From contig DASUHB010000062.1 of assembly GCA_036273715.1 (NCBI GenBank), positions 62,001 through 126,000 on the forward strand: DNA of 64,000 nucleotides. The letters run 5' to 3'. Both the position numbers and the translations under genes were made by a program. A model generated the notes under the pieces. That model was not told where the DNA came from and ran no database searches. It saw only the letters and a program-made list of their open reading frames with translations. The DNA comes from Gemmatimonadaceae bacterium. GTDB taxonomy: Bacteria; Gemmatimonadota; Gemmatimonadetes; Gemmatimonadales; Gemmatimonadaceae. Positions 60,834-64,000 of the stretch are shown piece by piece. How positions within the stretch are numbered: the stretch's first letter is position 1; every line of letters starts with the position of its first letter.

Positions 60834-62174
60834 ATGCAGACATCGACTCGCCTCGATGACGGTGCTCGCTCGGATGCGACGTTCCGGCGACTCGAACGCG
60901 ATTTGGCGGGGCTCGGCGCGCCGACCGGGCACGGCGCCCCCATGGCGTTCTGGGTGCCCGGCCGCATCGAGGTGTTGGGCAAGCACACGGACTACGGCGG
61001 GGGACGAAGCCTGCTCTGCGCCGTCGAGCGCGGAATTTCGGCGGTGGCCCGCATCCGCGATGCCGATCCGCCTAACGCGCCACGCGTGCGCATCCGTGAT
61101 GCCAAGCAGAACCTCGTCGCCGAGTTCGACGTCTCGGCCGACATCCCGGCAGCGCCCGGCACGTGGTCGAATTATCCGATCACCGTCGCGCGCCGCATCG
61201 CCGCGAATTTCGGCGGCCCGCTGCGCGGCGCCGACATCGTCTTCTGGAGCGACATTCCACACGCCGCCGGCGTGAGCAGCTCGAGCGCGCTCGTCGTCAT
61301 GACGTTCCTTGCGTTAGGCGCAGCGAACGATCTCGAGGCGCGGCCGGCCTACCGCGACGCCATCCGCGGCGCCGATGATCTCGCCGGCTACCTGGGCGCG
61401 GTCGAGAACGGACTCGACTTCGCCGCGCTGCGCGGCGATCAAGGCGTCGGCACCTTCGGCGGCAGCGAAGACCACACCGCCATTCTTGCCGCACGCCGCG
61501 ACGCGCTCGTGCAGTATCGGTTCTGCCCGGTCACGTTCGAGCGCGCGATTCCCATGCCCCGCGACGCCATATTTGTCGTCGCCTCGAGCGGCGTGCAGGC
61601 GGAGAAAACGGGCGCGGCACTCGAGCGGTACAACGACGTCTCGCGCCGCCTGCAGGTTGCACTCGCCTGCTGGCGCCGCGCCACCGGTCGCGCCGACGCG
61701 TCGATGGGCGCCGCGCTCGCCTCGGCCCCCGACGCCCGCGAGCGCGTGTTGTCTACGTTAGGCAGCGAGCACGACCACGAGTACCCGCCGGCATCGCTCA
61801 TCGAGCGCGTCGAGCAGTTCGACACCGAAACCAACGATATCATTCCAGCCGCCGGCGACGCGCTCGCCCGCGGCGATCTCGCCGCGTTCGGCGCGCAGGT
61901 CGCCCGCTCCCAGCAGGGCGCCGAGCAGGCGCTCCACAACCAGATCCCCGAGACCGTCGCCCTCGTACGGCACGCGCTCGCACTGGGGGCATATGCCGCA
62001 TCGGCCTTCGGTGCCGGTTTCGGTGGGAGCGTGTGGGCGCTCGTCAACCGCGACTTGGCCAGTGAATTCAGGGATCGTTGGGCCGTCGCCTACCGCACCG
62101 AGTTCCCCGAGGCGGCCCCGAGGTCCGAATTCTTTACGACCGGCGCCGGCGCGGCAGCGGCGCGGCTCGCATGA
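60834..62174 (+). CDS. galK: Galactokinase (GHMP kinase family)
   Basis: The 446 aa kinase shows the galactokinase signature GRIEVLGKHTDYGGG near residue 43, the ATP loop GVSSSSALVV, GTFGGSEDHTA, and the C-terminal GAGFGGSVWALV. It phosphorylates galactose at C1 in the cytosol. ATG 60834 is 4 bases after the last integron core, so any promoter upstream must lie inside the cassette array. In sense and likely substrate it belongs with the GH36-like and symporter-nucleotidyltransferase genes, from which the integron separates it. Another GHMP sugar kinase is possible. Confidence 0.88.
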   Translation: MQTSTRLDDGARSDATFRRLERDLAGLGAPTGHGAPMAFWVPGRIEVLGKHTDYGGGRSLLCAVERGISAVARIRDADPPNAPRVRIRDAKQNLVAEFDVSADIPAAPGTWSNYPITVARRIAANFGGPLRGADIVFWSDIPHAAGVSSSSALVVMTFLALGAANDLEARPAYRDAIRGADDLAGYLGAVENGLDFAALRGDQGVGTFGGSEDHTAILAARRDALVQYRFCPVTFERAIPMPRDAIFVVASSGVQAEKTGAALERYNDVSRRLQVALACWRRATGRADASMGAALASAPDARERVLSTLGSEHDHEYPPASLIERVEQFDTETNDIIPAAGDALARGDLAAFGAQVARSQQGAEQALHNQIPETVALVRHALALGAYAASAFGAGFGGSVWALVNRDLASEFRDRWAVAYRTEFPEAAPRSEFFTTGAGAAAARLA

Positions 62175-62253
62175 AACGCTCCAATCACCGTGTCAAATCG
62201 CTGTGCGAAAAGGCCGCCTCTCCTTGTCCGTTGGACCCGGCGCGCACAATGTA

Positions 62254-62275
62254 GAGGCTCACGGCCGGGAGCCTC
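62254..62275 (+). promoter_or_regulatory. Hairpin touching the start codon of the BTAD regulator
   Basis: GAGGCTC (62254-62260) pairs exactly with GAGCCTC (62269-62275), the last base being next to ATG 62276. In RNA this would hide any ribosome-binding site and could set low expression. It might instead be a protein operator. Confidence 0.45.
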
Positions 62276-64000
62276 ATGATTCAACTCGACATGTTGGGTG
62301 CAGTTGCGCTACGCGCTTCGGACGGCCGCGAGTTTCGGCCGGTCCTCGCCCAACCCAAGAGGCTGGCCGTGCTCGCGTATCTCGCCGTCGAGTCCGCGCA
62401 TGGACCGCAGCGGCGAGATCGGCTGTTCGCGCTCTTCTGGCCGGAGCTCAGCCAGGCTCAGGCGCGCCAGGCGCTCCGGCAATCGATCTATTTCCTGCGC
62501 CGTTCGTTGGGCGCGCAGGTGCTCGTCAACCGCGGCGCCGACGAAATCGGCCTCGATTCCGGCGTGCTGCAGTCCGACGTGCGCGCCTTCATCGACCATC
62601 TCGACAGCGGCCGCCTCGATGAAGCGCTCGCGCTCTATCGCGGCAGCTTTCTCGACGGATTCTTCATTGCGGACGCCTCGCCGGAATTCGAGCAATGGCT
62701 CGACGCGACACGCGCCCAGCTCGAGCGACGCACGATCGATGCGGCATGGTTGCTCGCCGACTCCGCCGAGCGGTCGGGGAATGGAGCCGAGGCCGTCCGT
62801 TGGGCGAGGTTCGCCGTGCGCGTCGCGCCCACCGAAGAGCGATCGCTGCAGCGACTGGTCGCGCTGTACGATCGGCAGGGCGACCGCGCGGGCGCCGTGC
62901 GAGCATACGCCGAATTTGCGCAACGACTCGACGCCGAGTTGGATGTCGAGCCGTCGGCGGAAACGCAGGCCTTGGTCGACGCGATCAGATGCCGCTCGGC
63001 GGCGATCGCCCCGGCCGCCACTGCGCCGGCGCTGCCGGGTGGGACGCCGCATGATCACGGCGCCGGCGCCGGCGCGACGCAGCCTAACGGGAATGAGGCG
63101 CTCGCGGCCCCGGCCGCGGCCCGGGCCTCCCGGCCTGTGCGGCGATGGTTCGGCATTCGCCGCTCATCATTCACCGCGGGCGCCGGCGCTGCCGTAACGC
63201 TCATCGCCACGACGCTGCTCCTCCAGGCGCACGCTGCGCACCGGCCGCCGCCGGTCGTCGCCGTTGGATGGATCCAGGACCCGAGCGGCGCCGATACCGG
63301 CTCGACGGTGCGCACGTTCGCCGAGCTGCTCGCCACCGATCTGGCGCGCGTGCCGGGACTCCACGTCGTGAGCCACGCGAGACTCTATGACGTCCTGAGC
63401 CAACTCGGCGCGCGCGCCGCGACACCGTCGGCGATCTCCGACGCTGCACGACACGCGGGAGCAGAGGATCTGATCGAGGCCGTGCTCTCGCAGGGACCCG
63501 ACTCCGCGCATCCGCTGCGGCTCGACGTTCGCCGTGTGGATTTGGCGAGCGGTATGTCGGCGCCGGCCCGCTCGTTCAGCGGCCGATCGATTTCGGAGCT
63601 TGCCGACCGCGCGACAGCCGACGTGGCTGCGGAGTTCGAGCTCAGCGCGCCCGCCCAACCGTTAGGCGATGTCACGACCACGTCGCTCGCCGCCAGAAGC
63701 CTGTACGAGGAAGGGCTCCGCCGCTACTACCAGACCGACCTGTCGTCGGCCGCCCAACTGTTTCACGCCGCGCTGAGGCAGGATTCGACGTTCGCGATGG
63801 CGGCGTACTACGCGGGGCTGTCAGAGGCGGATAGCGGACTCGCGGCCCGACGCGACCTGCTGCGTGCGCTGCGGTTGGCAGATCGCGCATCGGATCGCGA
63901 GCGACTCATCATTCGATCCGCGTGGGCGTTCCAGACGAACGATCCCGCGCAGCTGGCGGTCGCCGAATCGCTCGCCACGCGCTATCCCACCGAGCCCGGC
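62276..64000 (+). CDS. BTAD-type (SARP/AfsR-like) transcriptional regulator, partial
   Basis: The frame is open from ATG 62276 to the window end (575 codons seen). It starts with an OmpR-like winged-helix region (PKRLAVLAYLAVESAHGPQRRDRLFALFWPE ... ARQALRQSIYFLRRSLG), then the bacterial transcriptional activator domain of TPR-like helices (EALALYRGSFLDGFF ... GAVRAYAEFAQRLD). A membrane span lies near residue 305, followed by a probable periplasmic part with more TPR units. Such large regulators are common in Gemmatimonadota-like genomes. It may control the upstream galactose genes, but this is only suggested by position. Confidence 0.85.
   Translation, partial: MIQLDMLGAVALRASDGREFRPVLAQPKRLAVLAYLAVESAHGPQRRDRLFALFWPELSQAQARQALRQSIYFLRRSLGAQVLVNRGADEIGLDSGVLQSDVRAFIDHLDSGRLDEALALYRGSFLDGFFIADASPEFEQWLDATRAQLERRTIDAAWLLADSAERSGNGAEAVRWARFAVRVAPTEERSLQRLVALYDRQGDRAGAVRAYAEFAQRLDAELDVEPSAETQALVDAIRCRSAAIAPAATAPALPGGTPHDHGAGAGATQPNGNEALAAPAAARASRPVRRWFGIRRSSFTAGAGAAVTLIATTLLLQAHAAHRPPPVVAVGWIQDPSGADTGSTVRTFAELLATDLARVPGLHVVSHARLYDVLSQLGARAATPSAISDAARHAGAEDLIEAVLSQGPDSAHPLRLDVRRVDLASGMSAPARSFSGRSISELADRATADVAAEFELSAPAQPLGDVTTTSLAARSLYEEGLRRYYQTDLSSAAQLFHAALRQDSTFAMAAYYAGLSEADSGLAARRDLLRALRLADRASDRERLIIRSAWAFQTNDPAQLAVAESLATRYPTEPG

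Larger units (their letters stand above)
991..63666. repeat. Dispersed heptamer GTTAGGC/GCCTAAC, about 80 copies outside the integron
   Basis: Exact copies occur in both orientations through most of the window, nearly always inside genes, often extended as CGTTAGGCG or CGTTAGGCA. Examples start at 991, 1570, 3514, 4592, 6044, 9248, 14815, 20036, 24730, 31829, 39028, 45878, 49220, 53034, 61313 and 63660. Near-copies (GTTAGTC, TCTAACGG) are also seen. The sequence equals the preferred integron core. Counting was by eye. Confidence 0.85.

Noticed and set aside
1-64000. Restriction-modification, toxin-antitoxin, phage or secretion-system clusters
   Set aside because: I looked for paired small genes, nucleases, methylase-nuclease pairs and structural phage genes and found none apart from the integron and an isolated zinc-ribbon protein.

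Overview
This is a high-GC bacterial chromosome segment (roughly two-thirds GC by eye). The mix of genes points to Gemmatimonadota or a near relative: a PadR regulator beside an acidobacterial-type MacB/FtsX permease, a BTAD-type regulator, and many secreted peptidases (M28, M16, S9, S10, class-C-like serine hydrolase). The phylum is inferred from gene content; no rRNA is present to confirm it.

Layout. 0-9.4 kb: end of a MarR-like gene, a secreted M28 peptidase, psuG, a three-gene translationally coupled operon (two TPR proteins and an M16 zinc peptidase) and a convergent membrane/barrel protein. 9.4-14.7 kb: cyclic-nucleotide-binding protein, CDP-alcohol phosphatidyltransferase, an alpha/beta hydrolase that has lost its catalytic triad, and a DsbA-VKOR disulfide pair. 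14.8-29 kb: serine hydrolase, S9 peptidase, VOC protein, an alpha-alpha-barrel/formyltransferase fusion, methyltransferase, amidase, O-antigen ligase, two DinB-type proteins, an ATL repair protein and several very small membrane or acidic proteins. 29-34 kb: acs and a ccmABCD heme-export cluster. 34-47 kb: two related ankyrin proteins, a Big2 lipoprotein, the ADOP/PadR pair, an amidohydrolase, pepT and an S10 peptidase.

47-62 kb is the most interesting part. It is a galactoside-use locus: GH35 beta-galactosidase, GH36-like alpha-galactosidase, a sodium-solute symporter fused in one reading frame to a sugar-nucleotidyltransferase, and galactokinase. Between the symporter fusion and galK sits a chromosomal integron of about 7 kb. 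It has a complete integron integrase with all catalytic residues and the IntI-specific insertion, followed by eight or nine plus-strand cassettes with attC sites in various states of preservation. The integrase points the same way as the cassettes, with the array at its 3' end, which is the reverse of the usual platform. Cassettes carry an SDR lacking its catalytic lysine, a frameshifted NIF3 protein, a methyltransferase, zinc-ribbon and NTF2-like proteins, unknowns, and a small cassette with two tandem tRNA T-arm-like hairpins.

A second, window-wide signal links to the integron. The heptamer GTTAGGC, identical to the preferred attC core, occurs about 80 times outside the integron, in both orientations and mostly inside genes. 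That is about ten times what base composition predicts. It supplies a large share of the otherwise rare TTA leucine codons. It could be an uptake sequence, a modification or chromosome-architecture motif, or a pool of secondary integrase sites.

The window ends inside a BTAD-type regulator downstream of galK.
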